NCBI GenBank assembly: GCA_037176725.1
Contig: JAZBRS010000029.1
Location: forward strand, 128,497,001-128,561,000
Direction: 5' to 3'
Length of the DNA: 64,000 bases
Source: Posidonia oceanica
Taxonomy: Eukaryota; Streptophyta; Magnoliopsida; Alismatales; Posidoniaceae
Part shown: positions 10,887 to 20,991 of the stretch, piece after piece
Layout: each line of letters starts with the position of its first letter
Position numbering within the stretch: position 1 is the stretch's first letter
The notes under the pieces: model-generated
The model's input: the letters and a program-made list of their open reading frames with translations, nothing else
The model's database searches: none
Told to the model about the DNA's origin: nothing
Translations under genes and position numbers: made by a program

Positions 10887-13800
10887 TGTAGTAATCCTGA
10901 ATTCTGATCATCCATGCACATTACCAAAGCTTGTGTGCACCGATCAAAATAGACTCACTATATGCGGCTGGATCCAAGGGAAGAACTCGACTCGGAAACG
11001 CTGGCAAAAGAAAAGAAAAGAAATGATAAGACAATTCGGAGTCGCCACCGGGTCTATTGAATTGGAAGACAAGGAAAATCAGGAGGTAAAGCATGAAAAG
11101 ACATGCTGACCCGGATGCAAGGAGGGGCAAAGAGATGCAAGGATAAGCTAAGCTATGCTATGCTATTATGCTATGCTATGACTCAAGCCTAGGATAAGGG
11201 GAAGGTCGATGCGAGCTAAGAGAAAGGGCAAGGACTCCTGTTACACACGGGGAAGGTGTTAGGCACCCCGATACGTCCGAGAGTCGGTCTTTCTTAGGCA
11301 ATCTCGCGCTTATGCAGGGAATTGCTAGCCTAATGCCTAAATGCCTTAAATGCTTACCTATTATGCAAGGGAAATAAATGTGCTATCTAAGTGCTCAGCC
11401 ACGCTGCTAGTGTTCCGAACTGGGCGGACCCTGGTTCGTGAGAACTCCTAAGCAGTAAGCATCACGGCCCTATATGCGGATGCAAGCGATAAAACAAAAT
11501 GGCGGGAAAACCAAGCAATGCGAGCGACATGCAAGCGATAAAGTAAAACAGGCACGGAAAACGACACAAAAATACAGAAAATAAAGCAAGGCACGGAAAA
11601 CGATGTCGAAAGCGGAAAGTGATGCAAAGGAGTGCGAGAAACCATGCAGAAGAGCGGGAAAACAATGCAAAAATGCAGAAAATGGGGCAAAGTGCGGAAA
11701 ACGAGACAAAGCGGGGTGCGAAATCAAAACAAAGGGGTGGGCAACATGCATTAGGGTTACAGCAAGCCAAAGAAGCAATAAAACGCAAGAAACGGCGAAC
11801 GAAACAAAATCTGCATTTTAAAATGGCTGTCAGCCATCTGCACGCATTGGACGCTGGCATCACCAACGTCCAACGTTGGACGCTGGGACAGCCCGCGTCC
11901 AACACCTGCTGCAGACAGACAGTATGCATGTTTTTAAAAACAATGCAATCTAACTATATGAATGCAGTACTGATGCGAATATGCAACTAAATGGGTGCTA
12001 GACATGCTAATCTAACCTAACAGAAGATTAGAGGAAGAATCAGAACAAGGAGCATGCCAAGATTAAACATCCAAGCATGCAGGTTGTTAGACGCCTGTAT
12101 GCTGGGCGTCCAACGTTGAACGCTAGAGAGGCTGGCGTCCAACAAGGACCGAAGGCGGAGAGGAGAAAAGATGCATACAAGTGATAGAGGAGAGTTGGGA
12201 TCATGCATTTGGGTTGCTGGAGTTGAGCATGGATCAAGCAAGCAAGCATGGGAGGCAAAACAAAATAAATCAGACCTTACCTGTGTTGAGTGCCAGGCCA
12301 AAGGCACAACCAGGGCGTTGGACGCGAGCTGGGTCAGCGTCCAACGTTGGACGCCAACACTAGCAGCGTACAACGCTCTGGGAGGCACAACACACAAAAA
12401 ACATGCACAAACAAGCAAATAATATTAACTAAAATAAAAGAACAGATGCTACTGAAGCTAAACATGCATAAAAACATAGGGAATAAGCAAACAATCAAGA
12501 TCAGGAAGGCATGCAAGCATTAAACAAACAAGAGATGAGCTAGGGTGTTGGACGCTAGAGCCAGCAACGTCCAATGTTGGACGCTAAAGGCTCTGGCGTC
12601 CAACGACCCAGGCATGCAAACTTACCTGTTCTAAAGGGAGAGCTCAGCTCTACCCCACCTACATGCATGCAATCATCTTAGAAGCATGTAAGAGACTAAA
12701 AGGAGCATTCACAGCAGACATTTGCAAGCATTTAAGCCAAGAGAGAAAGATAAAGAGGAAGCATGTATGAAAGAATAGGCTTTAAACTAAAAAAGAAATA
12801 CACAACTTAGTAAAATCCTAGCAAACCTAAGCATGGGTGCCATAGGGGCCAGGCATCTCTAAGCATGCATGGATCAAAAGATAATGCTATAAATATGCAT
12901 GGGGTAGGCATGGAAGCAAAGCACAGTAAGCAGAGACGTTGGACGCTAGATGAACCAACGTCCAATGTTGGACGCAACTCATTCTAGCGTCCAACAAAGG
13001 CAGCAGACAGAAGGATATTCAACATGCAAAAAGCCTTCAAACAAGCATGGAACAAATTAAAAATATGGCATAACATCAGAGAGAGAGCTAAAAGGAGGCA
13101 AATAGCATATACTTGCAAAGAAGCATGCAAAGGAAAAGCATAGGAAGCATTCAAACCAAGGCAAAGCAAAACAGGTCGTTGGACGCCAGCCTATGCTGCG
13201 TCCAACACACTGAACTTCCTATTGATGTGAATCACATCCAAAAGGAGCTAAAATCTTGTAAAAACTGCATGGTCACGTACTATCATGCATGCACGACTCT
13301 ACGGGATAGGAGACTGACCTGTGGAAGCTCTGGAATGGCGGGACGACGAGGTTCACCGGAGTTGCAGGTGTGTGCACGGCAGTGACTTCAGCGGGCTCGC
13401 CTGAGCTGCTCGGTGTGCCGGAGGAGGTCGCGAAGGGTTGCAGACAGAGAGGGGAGTGCCTTCTTGCTCTCGGAAGTGGAAGCTCTCTTTTTCGCTGTGT
13501 GTGGTCGGAATGGCAATGGGAGGAAGTTGCTGGTTTTGTTGTAGCTTCATGGGTTCTTGTGTGCTGACAAGCATTTACAGGCCAAATTCAGAGCTGGGCA
13601 GGTCGTGGCAGGTGCGGATGAGTGTATGGAGGCCATGTGGATTGTCAGAGGAGGGTGTGGGCAATGGCAGGAGGGCGGCGGAGGCGAGGCGGTGGCTGAC
13701 ACGGCCGGCGGAAGTCAGGCCTGTCAGTGAGAGGAGGAGAGCTTGTTTTGGGCTGAAATAGAGGAGAGAAGGATAGTAACTCAAGCTTGGAAGGTAGTAG

Positions 13801-14240
13801 ATGGCGTGGAGTGGAGGAAGGGACGGGTAGTAAGTGTGGGGCGGCGCGAGATTGGACGGGCGGTGAGCTGGAGGGGGCGGAGCAACCGCTGCTGTCCTCG
13901 AGTCGTTGGACACGCGACCAGAGCGCGTCCAACGTTGGACGCCAGACCATAGCACGTCCAACTTTGGACGCTAGCACAGGCCGCGTCCAACGTTGGACGC
14001 TGCCTGTTCCAGCGTCCAACACACCCATGTGGCATGGGCTGCAAATGGGCTTGGGTTTGGGCCTAGAAGTGTTGTAAAAATGCAAATAGCTTAGGTAAAG
14101 GCTTCTAGGGTTTAGGGTGAGGTTTCGGGTTTGGAAATGGGCTAAAAAAAGGGGTAGAAAAGGGAATGCCAATCCAGAGACCACACAAGCCTGCAAAAGA
14201 GAACTACCAACTTCCAGTCTGTCAGAATGGGGTGTCTACA
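10887..14240 (-). mobile_element. Inner element 3' LTR (3354 bp)
   Basis: Bounded by TGTAGTAATCC and GGTGTCTACA on the plus strand. Read in element direction it starts TGTAGACACCCC, close to the start of the second Tat element's LTR at 56739. It shares a GGTGCCTAACACCTTCCCC block (about 11250-11270, minus strand) with that LTR (about 58705). In the first 150 aligned bases it differs from the partner LTR at about five positions, mostly transitions, so the insertion is fairly recent compared with the outer element. Confidence 0.85.
11847..14020. repeat. Seven clusters of a 29-nt dyad in the 3' LTR
   Basis: Each unit is GTTGGACGC-N11-GCGTCCAAC, usually as abutting pairs of 58 bp. Clusters: 11847-11903, 12086-12143, 12317-12374, 12547-12604, 12938-12995, 13178-13206 (single unit) and 13905-14020 (four abutting units, 116 bp). 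Clusters are separated by unrelated LTR sequence. The arms are nearly invariant while the 11-base centres differ. Confidence 0.9.
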
Positions 14241-14252
14241 GATGCCCCTCCC
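14241..14252 (-). other. Polypurine tract of inner element
   Basis: On the minus strand GGGAGGGGCATC abuts the 3' LTR start TGTAGAC. The outer element has the near-identical GAGGGGCATC before its 3' LTR at 33468, supporting both boundaries and the relatedness of the two families. Confidence 0.75.
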
Positions 14253-16840
14253 TGAGCGTGGTCAAGCAGAGCGAGACCGCTACTCAGGGTAGACAAGACA
14301 CCCTACCTGAGGCCGGCGAGAGCGCAAAACACTGTAAGCACGAGTCATTCGCCCGGTGGATGCACCAGAAGACATGACCCAATGCCACAATGTGGATGCA
14401 GATGCGAATGCAGATACTGATGCCATGCGTGCAATGCGATGCGTGCTAATGCAGGAGTTAGTGCAGAGGTTATGTTAGATGTTAGTGCAGATGTAATGCA
14501 TGCTGATGCAGTTATTTACCATGCAATGCCGTTAGTGCAAGAATACGATACTGATGCAGAAAGGATGCAAATAATGCTGCAGTGCAATGCATGAGTTCAG
14601 GGATTAGTCCGACCTCCGAAAAGAGATGCTTAACAAGGCTGACGGGCTTGGCATCCGAGCAGTTAGGGCTGCTAGCCCAGCAAGCAAAGGGGGGAGACAA
14701 TTGGACGGCTGTCGACCGAGCAGTTGGACTGCCAGCCTGCAGGAGAAACAAAAGCAGCTTGTCCTCGCCTGAGGAAACAAGCAAGAAAAGAAAGGGGGTT
14801 GGCAAGCGTGGGCATCGTCCGCACGGAAGGAGGCCACGTAAGGGCTGATCCTCGCACGAGGATACAGGACAGGACTCCGAGCATACGAGGTCCGAGAAGA
14901 GCTTGTCCTCACCCGAGGAGCAAGCAAGAAAAGAAAGGGGGTTGGCAAGCGTAGGCATCATCCGCACGGAGCGAGGCCACGCAAGGGCTGATCCTCGCAC
15001 GAGGATACAGGACAGGACTCCAAGCATATGGGATCTGAAAAGAGCTTGTCTTTGCCCAAGGAAGCAAGCGGGGGATTCCGCGCGGACGGAATCAAAAAAG
15101 GGGGGCTTGTTCTCACCCGAGGAAACAAGCAGCAGTCTGACCCAAGCCCCGAGGGTCAGACAGGGGGCTCGTCCCCGGCCAGGGAAACGAGCAGGAAGGA
15201 AAGAAGAAAGAAGCTTGTCCTCGCCCGAGGAAGCAAGTGCGCGGGACCCCGTCCGTACAAAGGGAAGTCACGCAGAAAAAGAAAAAGGCTTATACTCGCA
15301 CGAGGACAAGCAGGAGAGGCAGAAGAAAGAAGCTTGTCCCTGCCCAGGGAAGCAAGTGCGTGGGACCCCGTCCGCACGGAGAGAAGTCACGCAGAAAAGG
15401 AAAAAGGCTTATCCTCGCACGAGGACAAGTAGGAGAGGCAGAAGAAAGAAGCTTGTCCCCGCCCGGGGGAGCAAGCGCGTGGGACCCCGTCCGCACGGAG
15501 TGGAGCCATGCAAAACAGAAAAAGGCTTGTCCTCGCACAAAGACCAGCAAAAAAAACAAAAGACTTATCCTCGCATGAGGATAAGTAGGAAGGGAAAGGG
15601 GGAGGGCAAGCATGGGCATGGTCCGCACGAAGTGAAGCCACGCAAGGGCTGATCCTCACATGAGGATACAAGGAAGGACACCGAGCATACGGAGTCCGAG
15701 AAGAGCTTGTCCTCGCCCGAGGAGCAAGCAGGGGCGCGCATACGCTTATCCTTGGTCGAGGAGTAAGCAGGCCTGATCCTCGCCCGAGGAACAGGAAAAC
15801 TCCATCCGCGTGGAGCTGCGCAAAGCTTGTCCTCGCCTGAGGAAGCAAGCAAAAGGAAAAAAGGCTTGTCCTCGCCCAAGGAAGCAAGCAGGAGGGACAG
15901 AAGAAAGAAGCTTGTCCCCGCCTGGAGAAGCAAGCATGCAGGACCCCGTCCGCACGAAGTGGAGCCACGCAAAATGGAAAAAGGCTTGTCCTCGCACGAG
16001 GAAAAGCAGGAGGGGCAGAAGAAAGAAGCTTGTCCCCGCCCGGGGAAGCAAGCACGCGGGACCCCGTCCGCACAGAGCAGAGCCACGCAAAACGGAAAAA
16101 GGCTTGTCCTCGCACGAGGACCAGCAAGAAAGACAAAAGACTTATCCTCGCACGAGGACAAGCAGGAAGGGAAAGGAGGCGGGCAAGCGTGGGCATCGTC
16201 CGCAAGGAGCGAAGCCACGCAAGGGCTGATCCTCACACGAGGATACAGGGCAGGACTCCGAGCATACGGGGTCCGAGAAGAGCTTGTTCTCGCCCGAGGA
16301 AGCAAGCAAGAAAGGAAAAAAAGGGAAAGCGATACCAGAGAGTAGCCTAAAAAGATGCCCTTGATATCAGGGATGATACCAGGGGACAGCCGAGGCACCT
16401 CTAGTACCAAAAGAAAGAAAAAGCAGACAAAACTAACGTGTTTGCCAAGCGAGTAGTTAGGGGTGCCAGCCTAGAGCAAACTGGGCAAGTGGTAGCGGCG
16501 GTGCATGGATCAGTAGAATTCTTTGCATGCATGTTGACTGCAGAGGGCTTTGCTGCAACTCTCTTGTCGAGGTTGCTGATTGCATGATGCTTGCAGGGGG
16601 AACTGTTTTGGATTTTTTGCGAGGCTGCTTCAGGTTGTCTGCATGGGCTAATGCTCTGAGGTGCTTGATGCAGGTCCTGTAACATCCTGACAGGAACAGA
16701 TATGCAAATAGGCAAGGCATGCAAAACAAACAAATGGCGTGAAACATCTTTGTATTGAGTGAATCTCTGGTTACACGCCTCTGATAGGCCAAAAGATACA
16801 GCATGGCTCAAGCAAAAAGCTATACAAGCAGATAGTTGCA
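14253..16840 (-). other. 3' untranslated region of inner element, tandem-repeat rich
   Basis: Between the DUF7745 gene and the polypurine tract. It holds an ATGC-rich stretch (about 14390-14560), a GGGCT-GCT-AGCCC hairpin (14666-14678), and the long hairpin array at 14757-16310. Variable tandem repeats in the 3' untranslated region are known for Ogre elements. Long open frames on both strands here are by-products of the repeats. Confidence 0.65.
14757..16310. repeat. Array of about 15-20 short hairpins with compensating stem changes
   Basis: The recurring unit is GCTTGT-CCTC-GCCT-GAGG-AA-ACAAGC and variants. Examples: 14757-14782, 14901-14925, 15044-15069, 15105-15130, 15167-15192, 15213-15238, 15331-15356, 15451-15475, and further copies near 15705, 15824, 15910, 16028 and 16281. 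A second type, about GCTTGTCCTCG-CA-CGAGGACAAGC, recurs near 15290, 15405, 16145. Stem pairs covary: CCTCG/CGAGG, CCCTG/CAGGG, CCCCG/CGGGG, CTTTG/CAAGG, and outer GCTTGT/ACAAGC versus GCTCGT/ACGAGC. A separate perfect 9-bp hairpin, GTCTGACCC/GGGTCAGAC, lies at 15135-15161. Confidence 0.85.
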
Positions 16841-16847
16841 TAGACGC

Positions 16848-18105
16848 TTAGTTATGCCGGGCCTTCTTTGCTGGACGAGAGTCTGGAAACTGGGGGGCAC
16901 CTGGAGGGATCTCGCTAAGAGGCCAGAGTCCCTGCACCTCGGAGACGTACTCAAAAGTACATTCCGAGCCCTTCACAGCTGCAATATCAGTGGATTTTAC
17001 CCCGTGCCGCATCAGGTCTGCTAGCACTGTTGTAGATACTGTTGTGCTGAAGGGGTATGGCTGCATGAGTCTAGGTGCGGTGCTGTCAATGAAGGCGCCC
17101 TGCCGGTAGCCAAACTGCCGTATAACCCGGATAGGGTGATACTCCACACCTCCGGTGAATCCAGGCAGTACTACGAGTCGCGTATCGCGAGCATCGAAGA
17201 ACACAGTGAAGGGCTCTGCTGCAGATGGGATGATTCACCAAGTTACTGCATCATCTGTCAGCTCAGATAGCTTCTGATACTGTTCTGGCACCGTTTTTAT
17301 AGTTCTTGCATGGCCGCTGCTGCAATATGTTTTAATAGCATGCCTCTGAGGGCGCAAGAGGTCCATCTCCAGGTGTGCAGCTAGCCAGATCTGCACAAGC
17401 ACTCCGCAGTCGTGGAACTGACGGCAGTGGTGCACAACGCGGTCCAACCTGCGATATGTTTCCGTGAGGACGACTGGTGCCAGGTCAATGTGCCGGGTCA
17501 CCACTGCAAGTGCAATCTCGGCAATCTCGATTGCAACCGTCATCCTGCCATGCATGAAGATCAGCTCGCCTAGGAAGCAGACGACGAATCCTTGGAGCCA
17601 CAACTTGTCTCCAAGTTTAGCACGCTTCTCCATAACAGCATCAAAGTACTCTAGGCGGAGCAGGGGCGTGGGCCCGCTGGTGCAGATAAGCTTTTGCTGG
17701 ACGTGCTTAACAGAGAGCCCAGTCAACTGGCTTAGGACCGCAGCATATCCATCGCGCCTTATAAAGATTGGGGGTCCCATAATTGTAGAGAAGCTGCAGA
17801 TCCGACGCACCTCCTCGAGCGTAGGAGTCAGCTCCGTCCTGCCGAAGCGGAAGACGTGATGTGCCGGCTTCCAAAATCTTGCTGCAGCGCATAGGAAGTG
17901 CCGGCTCACTTCAATATCTGCTGCTTTCAGAAGTTTATAGGGAATCCCCCAAGTGCACAGCCTCTCGCGATCAGCTTCAGTGAGTTTGCCAACCCACTTT
18001 CGCAAGGCATCTGAACAGTGCATGGGAGTGACCAGAGTTGGATAACCCATTGCAGGAGTGTAAGTGCAGGCTGCTGGTACAAAAAGCTCAGGTACCTGTA
18101 AACAG
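16848..18105 (-). pseudogene. DUF7745-like gene carried in sense by inner element
   Basis: A minus-strand frame of about 419 codons runs from a splice acceptor (TTTACAG|GTACC at about 18105) to a stop at 16848, with a single internal TGA at 17235-17237. ATG 18050 is in frame. Residues such as ELTPTLEEVRRI, then a basic LRPQRH-type segment, and an ETYRRLDR..QIWLAAHLEMD region match the pattern of the plant DUF7745 family, which occurs in Tat/Ogre elements and in plant proteins of unknown function. The acceptor suggests a spliced subgenomic message with the donor farther upstream in the element. It lies downstream of integrase and has the same orientation as gag-pol. One stop in 400 codons is much less damage than in pol, so it has either decayed more slowly or been acquired later. 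I do not know its function. Confidence 0.65.
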
Positions 18106-19539
18106 AGTTGCAGTTCATCAGATCAGGTATAAGCATACAACTGGCTGGTAAAGGGCATCATTTCAAAATTAACACAGCAGCTTTAGCAGGTTTAACAGTT
18201 AGCATTCAGAGTGCAGATATTTAAACGTATTCAGACTAAGGCAGCTTTGCTGGGGCAAGTGGTTGGCTGGAGCTCTGGACCAGTGCAGCTGGGAGGCGGT
18301 CGGCGCATGCTAGATAGAAGTACTGTCTCAACGCCGAGCCAAGTTTTGCAGAGCGGGAAGATAGAAGAAAAGGGAAGGACTTATGCTATGCATGCATGCA
18401 GGGTTTATCCTTAGTATGCGGAGAGATGTGCATGACTTGGACTAGATGCTATGGATGTATGCAATGACTTAGTTTATATGCTGTAGCCCTCAGCATACGG
18501 AGTGCTTGGTGCCTGCTGTAGAGGAAGAGAGGGGTCCCTGACTCACTGGACTCTACTCAAGCTCTTAACTTGCTGGTGGCACTCAGGAGAGGGTTATTTG
18601 CAGTACGGGGGTGGTGGGTGGTGAGGACAGGCTCCAGACCAAACTCCCAATGACCTACACCTACTCTTTTGCATCGTTTTGGCTCCCTCATAGGCATGTA
18701 GGTTTCCCCTATCCCTAACTTAGAGATAGTGGGCACTTAGTTGGAGTTGGGGAGCTGCTTGCTTGGCCTTGCTGAGTTTAAAGGCTTCGCAAGGTTTGTG
18801 GATCCCCTAGGCGCAAACTTTGCTTATCTCTAAGGGATTGTGTTGCTTGCTTTTTTCCTTTCTAGAGTTGCTTTTTTTTCTTTGCTTCTTTTCTTTTTGC
18901 TTTCTCTTTTTTTTGCTTTTTGCTTTGCTTTTTCTTTTCTTCTTTTTTGCAAGCATTCGCTATCCCAGGCTTAGAGGTAATGGGCGTTGGGGTTTTGAAG
19001 TGGATTCGGGGCTCCCAGGTGCTAAGTGATGGGCTACCTCTAAAGCAGTTCGAAGGGACAGGGTTATGCTACACGTCTCTATCTCTAGGGCCTGCTTCTG
19101 CCTTCGCCTTCTGTTGCTTTTTCTTTTGTGCCCAAGCTCAGACATATTCTTTTATGCTCACATTTGCTTAGGCCCTAGCATTTTATCTCCCTCGGGAGGT
19201 GCAAGTCCTAAGGGGTTTGGTTGTTTCGCCTGTTCTTATTTGAAAGGTGGCTCCCTCACTAGCTAAGACGCCTAAGCAGTGTCAGGTGAGGCAGGGTAGA
19301 CTCCTTCCAAAGCAGGCAGCACGTCCGATTTCATCATCGAGCCCAAATGCAATGCATGATTCTTGCAGGAATTTTTTTTATTTTTGCTGGAGGTATGCAG
19401 GAAGAGACAGAGAATGCAAGGCTATATGCAAAGAATGCGGGAATGCAAGGGATGAGATTGGGATGCAGGGAGAATGTACAAGGAAAAGAAGATGCAAAGG
19501 GTAGGATGGGAAGAAATGCTCTGCAAGGTTGGGGCCAGG
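18106..19539 (-). other. Spacer between integrase and DUF7745 gene
   Basis: No coding sequence supported. A long T-rich run on the plus strand (18840-18960) is a purine-rich run in the element's RNA. If the DUF7745 exon is spliced, this is intron sequence. Confidence 0.45.
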
Positions 19540-20580
19540 CTATTGATAGTACTTCTTGAGATAGTATGCATTGACCGGCTCTGACTGCCCAGTCTAATCC
19601 ATGTCCTCAAGAATCGCTACGCCGCTTGAGAATGCCTACTTGACCACAAAGGGGCCACGCCAGTTGGGTCGGAATTTGCCTCAACCGTTTGGCAGATGGA
19701 TGGCTCGCAGAACAAGGTCTTCTGGCTGGAAACTCCTGGGACGTACCTTCTTTAAGTATGCTCTTGCCATATGCTTCTGGTAGCAGCGAGCATTATGCAT
19801 TGCTTGCAATCTGCGCTCATCTATCAGGTTGAGCTGGGCGCAGCGGTCCTTGACCCATTCTGCTTCTTCCAGCTCCGCTTCTCGCAGGATTCGCAGCGAA
19901 GGGATCTCCACTTCGACAGGCAGCACTGTTTCCATGCCATATGCCAGCGAATAAGGGATAGCTCCTGTAGATGTCCGCACTGATGTTCTGTACGCCCAGA
20001 GTGCGTACGGGAGCTTATCATGCTAGTCTCTGTGGGTTTCTGCCATCTTCTTCATTATCTTCACAATGTTTTTGTTGGCAGACTCCACTGCTCCATTCAT
20101 TTGCGGCCGATAGGGTGAGGATCTATGATGCTTGATCTAATGCTTCTACAGGTATTCTTCGATCCTCTTTGCAATAAAATTTGGGCCATTGTCAGAGATG
20201 ACTGCATGCGGGACCCCATACCGGGTGACAATGTTATTTCTAATAAACTTTTCTGTCACCGCGGCCGTAACCACCTTGAAGGAGGTTGCTTCCACTCAAT
20301 TAGTGAAATAATCTATCGCTACCAGGATGAAGCGATTACCATTCGATACTGCAGGGTGTATGGGGCCAATGACATCCATCTCCTAGGTGGAGAAGGGCCA
20401 TGGCGAGGACATACTAAGCAATTCCTGCGGGGGTGTGTGCATAAGGTTACCATGGATCTGGCAGTTGTGGCATCTACGCACAAACTGGCAGCAGTCTGCC
20501 TCTATGGTTGACCAGAAGTAGCCTTGCAACATTATCTTCTTGGCCAGCAGCAGTCCATTCATATGCGGACCACAAGTCCA
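19540..20580 (-). pseudogene. Integrase of inner element
   Basis: Minus-strand frame continuous with the rest of pol. Order: the zinc-binding region (GPHMNG...CHNCQIHG), then a catalytic core with MDVIGP (first Asp), ISDNGPNF (second Asp) and NGAVESANKN (Glu), and a C-terminal FRPNWRGPFVV segment, ending at TAG 19540-19542. This is a complete Ty3/gypsy integrase plan. Stops break it at 20383-20385 (TAG where Trp is expected), twice near 20135-20150, near 20035, near 19680 and later. It would normally insert the cDNA into the host chromosome; this copy cannot be made. Confidence 0.85.
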
Positions 20581-20991
20581 TCGCCTTAGCTTTTGCTTTA
20601 CTGGCCTTGCATCTGGGTCTAGGGGCAAGTTGTGCACAACTATTTCAATGTCGAAGCGCACCATATCCTCGTAGCTCCAGGCAAAGACATCCGCATACTC
20701 CTTCAGGAATGCGATGAATTCTGCTCTAGCCTGGGGCGACAGAAGGGTGCTGATGCGGACCTCTCTAATTTCTTCTACTGTGCCAATGCTGACAACCTCT
20801 GTCTCCTCTTCGACATGGAGGTTGGGGCCTTCTGGATCGTCATCGTGGGGCCGGAACTCAGGCGATGGTTCATCATTCTCATCTTCGCCTGTATCATCCT
20901 CTTCTCCATATGCAATAAGTTCTAAGAGGATCTCCTTCTCAAAGGTGGGATCTGAGATATCGAAGGAGTGCAAGTGTTCCGCTGCTTGGCC
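20581..20991 (-). pseudogene. Reverse-transcriptase N-terminal stub, fused in frame to integrase
   Basis: The frame reads FAWSYEDM...LDPDARPVKQKLRR, the conserved entry into the Ty3/gypsy reverse transcriptase, and then passes directly at about 20580 into TCGPHMNG of integrase. The palm and catalytic YxDD region, RNase H and the extra RNase H typical of Tat elements are all missing. The join keeps frame. An acidic segment (EEDDTGEDENDEPSPE) precedes the stub. Confidence 0.85.

Noticed and set aside
14903..15652. Long plus-strand open frame of about 249 codons
   Set aside because: It is made of the hairpin repeats; frames are equally open on the other strand and the peptide is a low-complexity Arg/Lys/Ser repeat.
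15387..16410. Long minus-strand open frames of 270-280 codons
   Set aside because: Same repeats read on the other strand (SCEDK/RARTSL-type cycles); no domain, no conserved start.
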